Of a DNA stretch of 64,000 bases, positions 8,356 to 16,765 are shown piece after piece. Both the position numbers and the translations under genes were made by a program. The DNA comes from Micromonospora profundi (lineage in GTDB: Bacteria; Actinomycetota; Actinomycetes; Mycobacteriales; Micromonosporaceae), in assembly GCF_011927785.1 (NCBI RefSeq), contig NZ_JAATJK010000001.1, positions 2,418,001-2,482,000 of the forward strand, given 5' to 3'. Below the pieces are notes generated by a model. It did not search any database, was not told the DNA's origin, and saw only the letters and a program-made list of their open reading frames with translations. How positions within the stretch are numbered: position 1 is the first letter of the stretch; the number at the start of each line of letters is the position of its first letter.

Positions 8356-10035
8356 TCAGCCCCAGCCGCTGTCGACGTGGTTGTCCCGCCAGCGCCCGCC
8401 CACCGGCGGGGTGTCCAGCAGCATTCCGTCGTCGGCGTTGCCGGCGAGGTCGTTGTCCTCGACCCGGCAGTCCACGCAGCTGCCCCGCTCGGTGATCCAC
8501 AATCCGTGGGTCTGGGTCTTGTCCTCGTGGTTGTCCCAGATCCGGTTGCCGCGGATGGTGGCCGAGTCGAACGCCGCGTCGATGGCGATGCCGGCCCGCC
8601 GCTCGGGTGCCGTGGACAGCTCGTATCGGCAGCCCGGTGGTGGGACGTCGCCGCTCCACGCACTGATGGCGTCGGGGCGTACCGGCGCGAGGACGAGCTC
8701 CTCGCCGGTGTTCGAGGCGACCACCGCGACGGACCGTCCGACCCGCAGGACCTTGCCCCGGTGCCCGTCGGGCGGCCAGTCGGCGGTCCGGTCCACCACG
8801 GACCGCTCGGCGTAGCGCACAGCCTCACCGGCGCCGGTGGTGCCGGCCGCCCGCTGCTGACCGTTGTTGCGGATCCGGTTGTTCAGCACCACCGCGTCGG
8901 TCATCGGATGGTCGATCCGGATGGCGTCCAGCCCGTTGTTCCAGAAGTCGTTGCTCTCGATCACCACGTCCCGGACCGGCCCCGAGTAGCCCTGCCCGAG
9001 GTCGTGACCGTGGTAGCCGTTGCGCCCGTTCCCGCTGATCCGGTTACCCCGGATCGAGTACGGGCCGGGGCTGTTGCCGATGCTGACCCCGTCGCGGATG
9101 TTGCCGTCGACGACGCAGTCGCTGAGCAGCCCGCCGCGTCCGGCCACGCCCGCCGTGCCCTTCGCCGAGACGTCGAAGCCGGCCTCCAGGTTGCCGGTCA
9201 TCGTGCAGGCGGAGACGATGAGACCGTCGGCGCCCCAGTCGGAGATGCCGAACCTGTTGCCCTGGCTGTGGCAGCCGACGATGCGGTAGCCGCGCGGCGG
9301 CGTCCAGTAGTCCTTCTGCAGCTCCAGGAAAATACCGTTGGTGCCGTTGGCCACAGTGGTGCAGTTGGCGATGGTCAGCCGCTCCATGTCGCCCCACCCA
9401 CCGATGCCCACGCCGATGCCGGCACCGCCCATCTGCTCGCCGTTGTCCAGCCGGCCGCAGCCGACCACCACGCAGCCGTCGATCAGGCTGTCCTGGAGGA
9501 AGTCGCAGCCCAGGCCGGTGGCCGCGGTGTGGTGGATGAAGAGGTTGCGGAACACGCCGCGCACCACGTACTGAAGGCCCAGGCCCTTGGCGAGGTAGTT
9601 GTACTCGGCCATCGCCACACCGGACCCGTCGATCTCGAAGTCCGCGAACGTGCAGTCGGCGATGTGCCGGTCCCGGTCGGCGCCGTGTTGCAGGGTGGTC
9701 CAGAACGCCAGCGGGGTGGGGTCGGTCCGGTTTCCCTCGTTGCTGAGCAGGAACCGTGTCGCCGCCGGGCCCGCGCCGATCAGCGAGACGCCACTGCGCC
9801 ACGCCGTGCCGGCGTCCCGGATCGAGTAGATGCCCGGCGGGCAGTAGATGACCCGCGCGCGGCCGTCCGCCGCGTAGCCTGCGCCCAGGCGGTCCACGAG
9901 CGCGGCCAGCGCCGGCTGGTCGTTCGTCTCGCCGTCGCCGCGCAACCCGTACTCCCGCGCGTCGCAGTACAGCGGCGCCCCGGCCGAGGCGGGTCGTCGT
10001 TCCCGGACGACGTTGGACAGCACCTCGTACGTCAC
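8356..10035 (-). CDS. Right-handed parallel beta-helix (pectate-lyase-like) protein
   Basis: A 559-residue protein of the pectin-lyase/NosD-like beta-helix class. The start (YCDAREYGLRGDGETND) is the hallmark N-cap of phage-tailspike and GH28-like beta helices, followed by many N/G-rich coils such as IRGNRISGNGRNGYHG and VVLNNRIRNNG. Such proteins bind or cleave polysaccharide. No signal peptide is obvious. The GTG start is chosen because GGAGGGAG lies just upstream; a longer reading would add 26 residues of unlikely composition. It converges with the sugar dehydrogenase, so a shared carbohydrate theme is possible. Enzymatic activity is not established. Confidence 0.75.
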   Translation of the reverse strand: MTYEVLSNVVRERRPASAGAPLYCDAREYGLRGDGETNDQPALAALVDRLGAGYAADGRARVIYCPPGIYSIRDAGTAWRSGVSLIGAGPAATRFLLSNEGNRTDPTPLAFWTTLQHGADRDRHIADCTFADFEIDGSGVAMAEYNYLAKGLGLQYVVRGVFRNLFIHHTAATGLGCDFLQDSLIDGCVVVGCGRLDNGEQMGGAGIGVGIGGWGDMERLTIANCTTVANGTNGIFLELQKDYWTPPRGYRIVGCHSQGNRFGISDWGADGLIVSACTMTGNLEAGFDVSAKGTAGVAGRGGLLSDCVVDGNIRDGVSIGNSPGPYSIRGNRISGNGRNGYHGHDLGQGYSGPVRDVVIESNDFWNNGLDAIRIDHPMTDAVVLNNRIRNNGQQRAAGTTGAGEAVRYAERSVVDRTADWPPDGHRGKVLRVGRSVAVVASNTGEELVLAPVRPDAISAWSGDVPPPGCRYELSTAPERRAGIAIDAAFDSATIRGNRIWDNHEDKTQTHGLWITERGSCVDCRVEDNDLAGNADDGMLLDTPPVGGRWRDNHVDSGWG

Positions 10036-10166
10036 GGACGGGCTCCCTCCGACGCTCTGGTGCACTCCGGCGGGGTCGACTTCCCGATCCGAGGTCCGGG
10101 AAACCTCTGGCACGCGGCGGCCCCGGCGCCCGCACAGGGCGGGGCCGGGGCCGGGGGTACGTCGTA

Positions 10167-11600
10167 TCAGGTGGCCGCGATCAGCAGCGCCGGGCGCTCC
10201 ACGCAGTCCGCGACGTGCCGCAGGAAGCCACCAGCCACCCCGCCGTCGCAGACCCGGTGGTCGAAGGTGAGGCTCAACTGGGTCACCTTGCGGACCGCCA
10301 GTTGCCCGTCGACGACCCAGGGCTTGTCCACGATCCGGCCGACGCCGAGCAGGGCCGCCTCGGGGTGGTTGATGATCGGCGTGGAGCCGTCCACGCCGAA
10401 CACCCCGTAGTTGTTGAGCGTGAACGTACCCCCGGTCAGCCGGGCCGGCGGCAGCGTTCCCGCCCGCGCGGCAGCGGTGGTGGCCGACAGTTCGGCGGCC
10501 AACTCGGCGGTGGTGAGCCGTTGGGCGTCACGCAGCACCGGCACGAGCAGCCCTCGGTCGGTCTGCGCGGCGATGCCCAGGTGCACCCCGGCGGACTGGA
10601 CGATCCGCTGCCCTTCGGTGTCGACCCGGGCGTTGAGCTGCGGGAACCTGCGCAGCCCGCTGAGGCAGATCCGGGCCAGCAAAGCCAGGATGCTCACCGG
10701 CGCGTCCGGCGTCGCCGCGTTTATCGCGGCCCGGGTCTCCAGCAGGCCGGTGGCGTCCACGTCGACCCAGATGGTCACCTCGGGGATCTCCCGCCGGCTG
10801 CGGGACAGCTTGTCCGCGATCACCTTGCGCACCCCGGTGAGCGGGACGACCACGTCGCCGTCCCCGGCGGGGGCAAGGGCGACCTGCGGGTCCGGCGCCG
10901 CGGCGAGCCGGGCCGCCGGGGTGGTGAGCGCCGCCTCGACGTCGGCGCGACGGATCACACCACCGGGTCCGCTGCCGCGTACCGTGCTCAGGTCGACTCC
11001 ACGGTCCCGAGCCAGCCGCCGCACGATCGGCGAGATGACGAGCGCCGTGCCGGCCAACGCGGTGCTCGCGGTCGGGCCGGCGAGCGCGACGACCGGCGTC
11101 GACCCCGCGTTCGCCGGCGCGTCGGCGGCGACCGGGCCGGCGCCGTCCGTCGGGCTGCTCCCGACGGCAGTGTCAGCCGCGCCCTGCGGGGCGTCGGTCG
11201 GCTCGGGCGCCACCGCCAGCCTCGGGCGACGTCGGCGGCGGGTCGCGCCGCCGTGCCCGGTGCCGTACCCGATCAGGACGTTGCCGGAGCCGGCCCGCTC
11301 CTCCTCGCGGTAGGTGGCGTGCCCGGCCGGCTCGTCGCCGTCGCCGTCCAGCGGCGCGATGGTGATCAGCGGCTGGCCGACCGGACGGACCTCACCGGCC
11401 GCGCCGTGCAGGGTCACCACCCGTCCGGCGTACGGGCAGGGCACGTCGACGACCGCCTTGGCGGTCTCCACCTCCACGACGCTCTGGTCCACTGTGACCA
11501 CGTCGCCCACTGCGACACGCCACTCGACGATCTCCGCCTCGCTCAGCCCCTCACCCAGGTCGGGCAGGAGGAAGACCTGCGTGCGCTCGACTGTGGTCAT
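10167..11600 (-). CDS. bkdC: Branched-chain 2-oxo-acid dehydrogenase E2 (dihydrolipoyl acyltransferase)
   Basis: A 477-residue E2 core of a 2-oxo-acid dehydrogenase complex, transferring the acyl group from lipoyl to CoA. Domain order is one lipoyl domain (residues 5-85, lipoyl Lys48 in ETAKAVVD), an Ala/Pro linker, a peripheral subunit-binding domain (around ISPIVRRLARDRGVDL), and the catalytic domain with HRVCDGG near the C-terminus. Third gene of the operon; its ATG overlaps the E1beta stop by four bases. No E3 dihydrolipoamide dehydrogenase gene is present here. Pairing with the E1 genes points to branched-chain acyl-CoA supply, which feeds fatty-acid and polyketide starters. Confidence 0.92.
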   Translation of the reverse strand: MTTVERTQVFLLPDLGEGLSEAEIVEWRVAVGDVVTVDQSVVEVETAKAVVDVPCPYAGRVVTLHGAAGEVRPVGQPLITIAPLDGDGDEPAGHATYREEERAGSGNVLIGYGTGHGGATRRRRRPRLAVAPEPTDAPQGAADTAVGSSPTDGAGPVAADAPANAGSTPVVALAGPTASTALAGTALVISPIVRRLARDRGVDLSTVRGSGPGGVIRRADVEAALTTPAARLAAAPDPQVALAPAGDGDVVVPLTGVRKVIADKLSRSRREIPEVTIWVDVDATGLLETRAAINAATPDAPVSILALLARICLSGLRRFPQLNARVDTEGQRIVQSAGVHLGIAAQTDRGLLVPVLRDAQRLTTAELAAELSATTAAARAGTLPPARLTGGTFTLNNYGVFGVDGSTPIINHPEAALLGVGRIVDKPWVVDGQLAVRKVTQLSLTFDHRVCDGGVAGGFLRHVADCVERPALLIAAT

Positions 11601-12598
11601 GCCGCCGCCCAGCGCGCGTCCGGCTGGTCGTCCCACTGGAGGCGGGCCACCGCGTCGAGCACCCGGTCCACGCCGGGCAGGTGGGTGTGCTCGAGCATCG
11701 GCGCCGGGTACGGGATGTCCAGCCCGGCCACGCGCAGCACCGGCGCGTGCAGCGCGTGGAAGCAGCGCTCCTGCACCCGGGCGGCGATCTCCGCGCCGAC
11801 ACCCGCGAAGCCGGGGGCCTCCTGGATCACCACGCATCGCCCCGTACGGCGTACCGATGCGGTGATTGTGGCGTCGTCGAACGGCACGATGGTACGGACG
11901 TCGACCACCTCAAGGTCCCAGCCCTCCTCGCGGGCGGCCTCGGCAGCCTCCAACGCCACAGGCACCGCCGGCCCGTACGCCACAAGTGTGGCGTCGCGTC
12001 CCGGCCGGCGCACGACGGCCCGGCCGAACGGCTCGGCGCGCGTCGGCAACTCCGCGTCGGCGCTGGCGAAGTAGAGCTTCTTGGGCTCCATGAAGACCAC
12101 CGGGTCGGGGTCGTCGATCGCCTCGCGCAGCAGCGAGTACGCGTCGGCCACCGTCGCCGGGGTGACGACCTTCAGCCCGGGGGTGTGCGCGTAGTACGCC
12201 TCGGACGAGTCACAGTGGTGCTCCACCCCGCCGATGCCACCGGCGTAGGGCACCCGGATGACGATGGGCACGCTGAGCGCGCCGCGGGTACGGTTGCGCA
12301 GCTTCGCGACGTGCGAGGCGATCTGCTCGAACGCCGGGTACGCGAACGCGTCGAACTGCATCTCGACGACCGGCCGCAGCCCGGACATGGCAAGGCCCAC
12401 GGCGAAGCCGACGATGCCGGCCTCGGCGAGCGGAGTGTCGAAGCAGCGCTTCTCGCCGAAACGGGCCTGGAGGCCATCGGTGATCCGGAAGACGCCGCCG
12501 AGCTGGCCGACGTCCTCGCCGAAGACGACTACCCGCTCGTCGGCCTCAAGAGCGTCGGCGAGTGCGGTGTTGAGCGCCTTCGCCATCGTGGTGGCCAT
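11597..12598 (-). CDS. bkdB: 2-oxo-acid dehydrogenase E1 component, beta subunit
   Basis: A 333-residue transketolase-fold beta subunit of the heterotetrameric E1 decarboxylase. The N-terminal FGEDVGQLGGVFRIT and the RVPYAGGIGGVEHH and PATVADAYSLLREAI segments are typical of branched-chain and pyruvate E1beta. It contributes to the thiamine-diphosphate site with E1alpha. The ATG shares one base with the E1alpha stop, and its own stop overlaps the E2 start, so all three are translationally coupled. The alternative, pyruvate dehydrogenase E1beta, cannot be fully excluded by sequence alone. Confidence 0.93.
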   Translation of the reverse strand: MATTMAKALNTALADALEADERVVVFGEDVGQLGGVFRITDGLQARFGEKRCFDTPLAEAGIVGFAVGLAMSGLRPVVEMQFDAFAYPAFEQIASHVAKLRNRTRGALSVPIVIRVPYAGGIGGVEHHCDSSEAYYAHTPGLKVVTPATVADAYSLLREAIDDPDPVVFMEPKKLYFASADAELPTRAEPFGRAVVRRPGRDATLVAYGPAVPVALEAAEAAREEGWDLEVVDVRTIVPFDDATITASVRRTGRCVVIQEAPGFAGVGAEIAARVQERCFHALHAPVLRVAGLDIPYPAPMLEHTHLPGVDRVLDAVARLQWDDQPDARWAAA

Positions 12599-13764
12599 CA
12601 GGCGGCACCGTCCTCGTCGTTCGCGGCGGCCAGTTCGGCGCGCACCTGCTCGCGCTGCTCCACCAGTTGCGGGGTGGGCTGGGCGTAGACGTGGTCGAAG
12701 AGACTCAGCGGGTCGACTGTGGGCTGGATGTTCATCCGGGTCCGCAGGTCCGCCGCGTACGCCTCGGCCTGCTCGGCGATCTCGGCGACGGCCGCGTCGT
12801 CGAGCACCCCGCGCGAGCGCAGGTAGGTCTCCAGGCGGGCGACCGGGTCGCGGTCGCGCCAGGCGTCGACCTCGGCGCCGTCGCGGTAGCGGGTGGCGTC
12901 GTCGGCGTTCGTGTGCGGCTCCATCCGGTACGTGTGCGCCTCCACCAGGAACGGCCCGTTGCCGGCGCGGGCGTGCGCGACCGCGCGGGTCAGTACGGCG
13001 AGCACCGCCACCGGGTCGTTGCCGTCGACCTGCTCGCTGGGCACCCCGTAGCCCACGCCCTTGTACGCGAGCGACGGCGCGGCGGTCTGCCGGGACAGCG
13101 GGACGCTGATGGCGTACCTGTTGTTCTGGACGAAGTAGACGACCGGTGCCTTGAACACGGCGGCGAAGTTGATGCCCTCGTGGAAGTCGCCCTCGCTTGT
13201 CGCGCCGTCACCGATGAAGGCCAGCGCCACGGTGTCGCGCCCCTGGTACGCCTCACCGTGCGCCAGACCGGCGGCGTGCACGCACTGGGTGGCGAGCGGG
13301 GTGCACTGCGGTGCGGTCCGTACCTCGGTCGGGTCGTAGCCGCAGTGCCAGTCGCCGCGCAGCAGCGTGAGCACCTCGACCGGGTCGATGCCCCGGGCGA
13401 CGAGCGCCATCGACTCCCGGTAGGTGGGGAACACCCAGTCGGTGTCGCGGACGGCGAGCACGGCGGCGACCTGGCAGGCTTCCTGGCCCCGGGAGGACGG
13501 GTAGACGGCCAGGCGGCCCTGCTTGGTCAGCGCGGTCGCCTGGGTGTCGAACCGGCGACCGAGGACCATCCGGCGGTACAGCTCACGCAGCGCCTCCACT
13601 GGTGGCTCCGGATAGTCGGTGCGGGCCGGCAGCGGTGTGCCGCGCTGGTCGAGCAGGCGGACCGGCTCGGCGTCCGGCAGCAGCGGGCGGGCCGGGTCGG
13701 GCGGGGTGACCGTCCGGCGGGTGCGGGGGGATGCCCTGCGGACCGCCTGGGGTGTGGTCGTCAC
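12598..13764 (-). CDS. bkdA: 2-oxo-acid dehydrogenase E1 component, alpha subunit
   Basis: A 388-residue alpha subunit of the thiamine-diphosphate-dependent E1 decarboxylase. The ThDP/Mg motif GDGATSEGDFHEG...NN lies at about residues 184-214, and the phosphorylation-loop-like RMEPHTNADDATRYR segment follows, which is characteristic of branched-chain rather than E. coli-type pyruvate enzymes. The first 45 residues are a basic Pro/Arg extension. AGGAGGTC stands six bases before the GTG start. First gene of the operon, divergent from an Lrp/AsnC-type gene that likely regulates it. Confidence 0.93.
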   Translation of the reverse strand: MTTTPQAVRRASPRTRRTVTPPDPARPLLPDAEPVRLLDQRGTPLPARTDYPEPPVEALRELYRRMVLGRRFDTQATALTKQGRLAVYPSSRGQEACQVAAVLAVRDTDWVFPTYRESMALVARGIDPVEVLTLLRGDWHCGYDPTEVRTAPQCTPLATQCVHAAGLAHGEAYQGRDTVALAFIGDGATSEGDFHEGINFAAVFKAPVVYFVQNNRYAISVPLSRQTAAPSLAYKGVGYGVPSEQVDGNDPVAVLAVLTRAVAHARAGNGPFLVEAHTYRMEPHTNADDATRYRDGAEVDAWRDRDPVARLETYLRSRGVLDDAAVAEIAEQAEAYAADLRTRMNIQPTVDPLSLFDHVYAQPTPQLVEQREQVRAELAAANDEDGAA

Positions 13765-13870
13765 GGCGGGACCTCCTGGGACGTGTGGTGGGCCTATGCT
13801 TCCCCCTAACGGATGATTGACTCAAGATCCACGCAGAAGGCGGGACGATTGGCATGACAGGGGCCCACCA

Positions 13871-14377
13871 GTGAGCCAGGAGGCCACCGAGGACGCCGGC
13901 CGGGCGGCGGGATCGGGACGATCGGTCCGCGCCCTCGACGACGTGGACCGGCGGATCCTCGACGAGCTGGTCCGTGACGGCCGTACGTCGGTCCGCACCC
14001 TCGCTGAGCGCATCCACATCTCCCGCACCAACGCGTACTCCCGGGTGGAGCGCCTGCTGCGCGACGGGGTCATCACCGGGTTCCGGGCCCAGGTGGCTCC
14101 CGAGGCCGCCGGGCTCGGCACATCGGCGTACATCGCCCTGACGATCGAACAGAACACCTGGCGGGAGGTCTCCGCGGAGCTGGCCCAGGTGCGCTACATC
14201 GAGCACGCCGCGCTGCTCGGCGGCGACCACGACGTGCTCGCGCTTGTCCGCGCGCCGGACAACGCCGCGTTGCGGGACCTGGTGCTGGGCCGGGTGCAGA
14301 GCATCGCCGGGGTGCTGTCCACCCGCACCTGGTTGGTCTTCGAGGAGTTCGACGGAGCCGGCAGCCCCTGGGCCTGA
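13871..14377 (+). CDS. Lrp/AsnC-family transcriptional regulator (BkdR-like)
   Basis: A 168-residue regulator. A winged HTH occupies about residues 22-70 (LDDVDRRILDELVRDGRTSVRTLAERIHIS in outline, recognition helix SRTNAYSRVERL), followed by an RAM/AsnC ligand domain to the end. Proteins of this family sense amino acids. It is divergent from the branched-chain keto-acid dehydrogenase operon with about 100 bases between them; in Streptomyces and Mycobacterium comparable Lrp-like genes regulate bkd operons, so control of the neighbour and of itself is likely. Start uncertain: the GTG has CAGGGG upstream; a TTG 54 bases earlier is possible. Confidence 0.88.
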   Translation: MSQEATEDAGRAAGSGRSVRALDDVDRRILDELVRDGRTSVRTLAERIHISRTNAYSRVERLLRDGVITGFRAQVAPEAAGLGTSAYIALTIEQNTWREVSAELAQVRYIEHAALLGGDHDVLALVRAPDNAALRDLVLGRVQSIAGVLSTRTWLVFEEFDGAGSPWA

Positions 14378-14380
14378 CGT

Positions 14381-14434
14381 GTAAGGAAGGGCCCCCTACT
14401 AACGCCTGGTGTCTAATAAGGGGCCCTTCCTTAC
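14381..14434. repeat. Micromonospora-type palindromic element / bidirectional terminator
   Basis: Perfect 15-bp inverted repeat GTAAGGAAGGGCCCC ... GGGGCCCTTCCTTAC with a 24-base centre that can pair further in part (CTAAC against TCTAATAA). The right arm contains the TAA stop of the leftward ligD-like gene. I recall very similar AAGGAAGGGCCCC palindromes as dispersed repeats in Micromonospora and Salinispora. It sits between two convergent genes and can terminate both. Confidence 0.8.
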
Positions 14435-15402
14435 CGCTCGGGCGGGGCTTCCAGCCCTTCGCGGTCGGCCAGCTCCAGCAGTGGCTCCAGCGAATGCCGG
14501 TCGCCGTCGAGACCGGCGTGCGGGTCACCCCGCTCGGCGAACCGGGCCGGCATCGACAGCACGTCGAAGTCCTCCGGCCGGGCGTCGTCCAACTCCTCCC
14601 AGGCCAGCGGCGCCGACACCAGCGCCTGCGGCGTCGGCCGGATCGAGTACGCCGAGGTCACCGTGTGGTCACGGGCCATCTGGTTGTAGTCGACGAAGAC
14701 CGGGCGGTCCCGTTGGTCGCGCCACCAGGTGGTGGTGACCAGCTCCGGCAGCCGGCGCTGCATCTCCCGGCCCAGCGCCAGCACCGCGCGGCGGCACTCG
14801 CCGAAGCTCCACCGCGGCTCGATCGACAGGTAGACGTGCAGGCCACGCCCACCGGTGGTCTTCGGATAGCCGGTCAGCCCCAGCTCGGCGAGGAACGCCC
14901 GCACCTCCCGGGCCACCGGCACCACCTGCTCGAAGCCGACCCCCGGCATCGGATCCAGGTCGATGCGCAACTGGTCGGGGCGCTCCACGTCGGCGGCGGT
15001 GACCGGCCACGGGTGGAACCGCAGGGTGCCCAGGTTGACCGCCCAGATCACCACTGCCAGCTCGCTGGGCGCGACCTCGTCGGCGGTACGGCCACTGGGG
15101 AAGGTGATGTGCGCGGTGCGCACCCAGTCGGGAGCACCAGCCGGCAGCCGCTTCTGGTAGAAGGCGTCACCGCGGTTGGTCTGCCGGGTGGCGATCGTCG
15201 CGCCCTCGAAGACGCCGCGCGGCCAGCGTTCAAGCATCGTCGGCCGGTCCCGCAACGCGCGCAGGATGCCGTCACCCACCGCCAGGAAATAGCGGACCAC
15301 GTCGAGCTTGGTCAGCCCGCGCTCCGGAAAGTACGGCTTGTCGGGGCTGGAGACGCGGACCAGCCGCTCCCCCACCTGGATCTCCTGCGCCGCCGTGGCC
15401 AC
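14431..15402 (-). CDS. LigD-type DNA polymerase/primase domain protein
   Basis: A 323-residue stand-alone polymerase domain of the archaeo-eukaryotic primase type found in LigD, used for gap filling in non-homologous end joining. RIDLDPMPG near residue 150 holds the catalytic Asp pair; TTGGRGLHVYL is the nucleotide-binding loop, and VFVDYNQMARDHTVTSAYSIR and SAPLAWEEL complete the family signature. Ligase and nuclease domains are absent and no ku gene is in the window; actinomycetes often encode these activities separately. The stop codon lies inside the palindromic element. The start has no strong ribosome site. Confidence 0.9.
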   Translation of the reverse strand: MATAAQEIQVGERLVRVSSPDKPYFPERGLTKLDVVRYFLAVGDGILRALRDRPTMLERWPRGVFEGATIATRQTNRGDAFYQKRLPAGAPDWVRTAHITFPSGRTADEVAPSELAVVIWAVNLGTLRFHPWPVTAADVERPDQLRIDLDPMPGVGFEQVVPVAREVRAFLAELGLTGYPKTTGGRGLHVYLSIEPRWSFGECRRAVLALGREMQRRLPELVTTTWWRDQRDRPVFVDYNQMARDHTVTSAYSIRPTPQALVSAPLAWEELDDARPEDFDVLSMPARFAERGDPHAGLDGDRHSLEPLLELADREGLEAPPER

Positions 15403-15438
15403 GCCCCGAGGGTACGACGCCGACGGCCGGCCGGCGGG

Positions 15439-16743
15439 CTACCGCCCCGGGACCAGCGTGGCGCGCTGCTGCGGCAGCTCCTGCGTCGGGCCACCGACCG
15501 ACACCTCTGGCGTCGAGGGCGGCTCCTCGGCCACCGCGGTCTGCTGCTCGACCGGCACCTTCTGCGACGACCGTCGTGCCACGAAGCGCGGTGTCCAGTC
15601 CTTCAACCGCAACGCCGGCTGCTCGACGAGCTTCCAGGACACGAACGCGGCAGCGAAGGCGGCCGCGACCGACATCGCCGCGAACGGCACGTACCCCCAG
15701 CGGCTCCAACCCAGGCTCGCCATCACCTGCTGGAAGATGAACCCGTAGATGTAGATGCCGTACGAGTAGTCGTTCTTGCGGCCCACCCAGTGCACCTGGC
15801 GCGGCATCCGCACCGACAGCCAGACCAGCAGGTACGCGAACGCGGGCAGTCCGATGACGAAGAAGCCACCGAAGAGCAGCGACAGCCCGAGTGCCAGCGC
15901 CGACCCGATGCCGAGCGCGTCGTTGATCGGCACCCGCTCCCGGTAGAGATCGAGCGTCGCGCCGAAGGCGAACAGGAAGCCCAGGTAGACGATGTAGTGG
16001 AAGCTCATGACGCCCACCAGGGGCGAGTCGAACGTCCAGGCAGCCGTCGATGCCGGGCCGCTCACCCGACCGGAGCTCACCCAGTCCTGGAGGATGCTCA
16101 GGTAGAGCGCGACGGTCAGGAAGAGCACGAACCGGCGGGCGTTGCGCAGCACCGCAGTCACGGCAAGCACGCCCACCACGACGTAGCAGAACATCTCGTA
16201 CTTGAGCGACCACAGGGCGCCGTTGAAGACGCTGGAATTGCTCTTCTCACCCCACGGGGTGGTTTCCTTGAGCAGGTCCTGGATGCCGTACTGGCGGACG
16301 CCGGTCCACCAGTTGGCCTGCAGGTAGGCCAGTGGGCCGCCCCGGTCCCAGGCGTTGTCGAAGAAGCCGCTCGTGGTGCCGTGCTCGCGCAACGCCACGA
16401 GCGGGGCGACCACCAGCGCGGTGATCAGCAGGCAGACCCAGAGGCCGGGGAAGATACGCAGGGCCCGGTGCCACGCGTAGCGGATGATGCCGGTACGCCG
16501 TGCGCTGCGGGTGATCAGCAGACCGGAGAGCACGAAGAAGCCGTACACGGCCATCGTGCCGACGTTGGTTTGCCGACCGGTCAGGTGGTAGCCGAGGTCG
16601 TTCGCGCCGAAGCCGAGCGGCTTGGAGTGCGACAGCACGACGCCCACCGCGAGACAGAGTCGGATCAGCCCGATGCCGTTGCTGCGACCGGAGAGCAGGT
16701 CGGCAAGCGTGCCACGGGAGCGGAGGAGGGCGGGGGTAGTCAT
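15439..16743 (-). CDS. Acyltransferase-3 family membrane protein (OafA/YrhL-like)
   Basis: A 434-residue polytopic protein with about ten hydrophobic helices. The family signature is present at the first helix (RLCLAVGVVLSHSKPLG, catalytic His in SHS) and in the second (GFFVLSGLLITRSARRT). Such enzymes O-acetylate or acylate sugars of surface glycans, antibiotics or peptidoglycan. The C-terminal 45 residues are a hydrophilic cytoplasmic tail. It lies 22 bases after an epimerase gene and probably belongs to the same leftward operon with a GT2 glycosyltransferase, suggesting decoration of an extracellular polysaccharide. Confidence 0.88.
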   Translation of the reverse strand: MTTPALLRSRGTLADLLSGRSNGIGLIRLCLAVGVVLSHSKPLGFGANDLGYHLTGRQTNVGTMAVYGFFVLSGLLITRSARRTGIIRYAWHRALRIFPGLWVCLLITALVVAPLVALREHGTTSGFFDNAWDRGGPLAYLQANWWTGVRQYGIQDLLKETTPWGEKSNSSVFNGALWSLKYEMFCYVVVGVLAVTAVLRNARRFVLFLTVALYLSILQDWVSSGRVSGPASTAAWTFDSPLVGVMSFHYIVYLGFLFAFGATLDLYRERVPINDALGIGSALALGLSLLFGGFFVIGLPAFAYLLVWLSVRMPRQVHWVGRKNDYSYGIYIYGFIFQQVMASLGWSRWGYVPFAAMSVAAAFAAAFVSWKLVEQPALRLKDWTPRFVARRSSQKVPVEQQTAVAEEPPSTPEVSVGGPTQELPQQRATLVPGR

Positions 16744-16765
16744 GCGGCCAGGAACCTCTCGACCA

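Noticed and set aside
13817..13870. TTG start and TTGACT as a -35 box for the Lrp-type gene
   Set aside because: No -10 box lies at a workable distance, and the 18 added residues look non-coding; the GTG is preferred.
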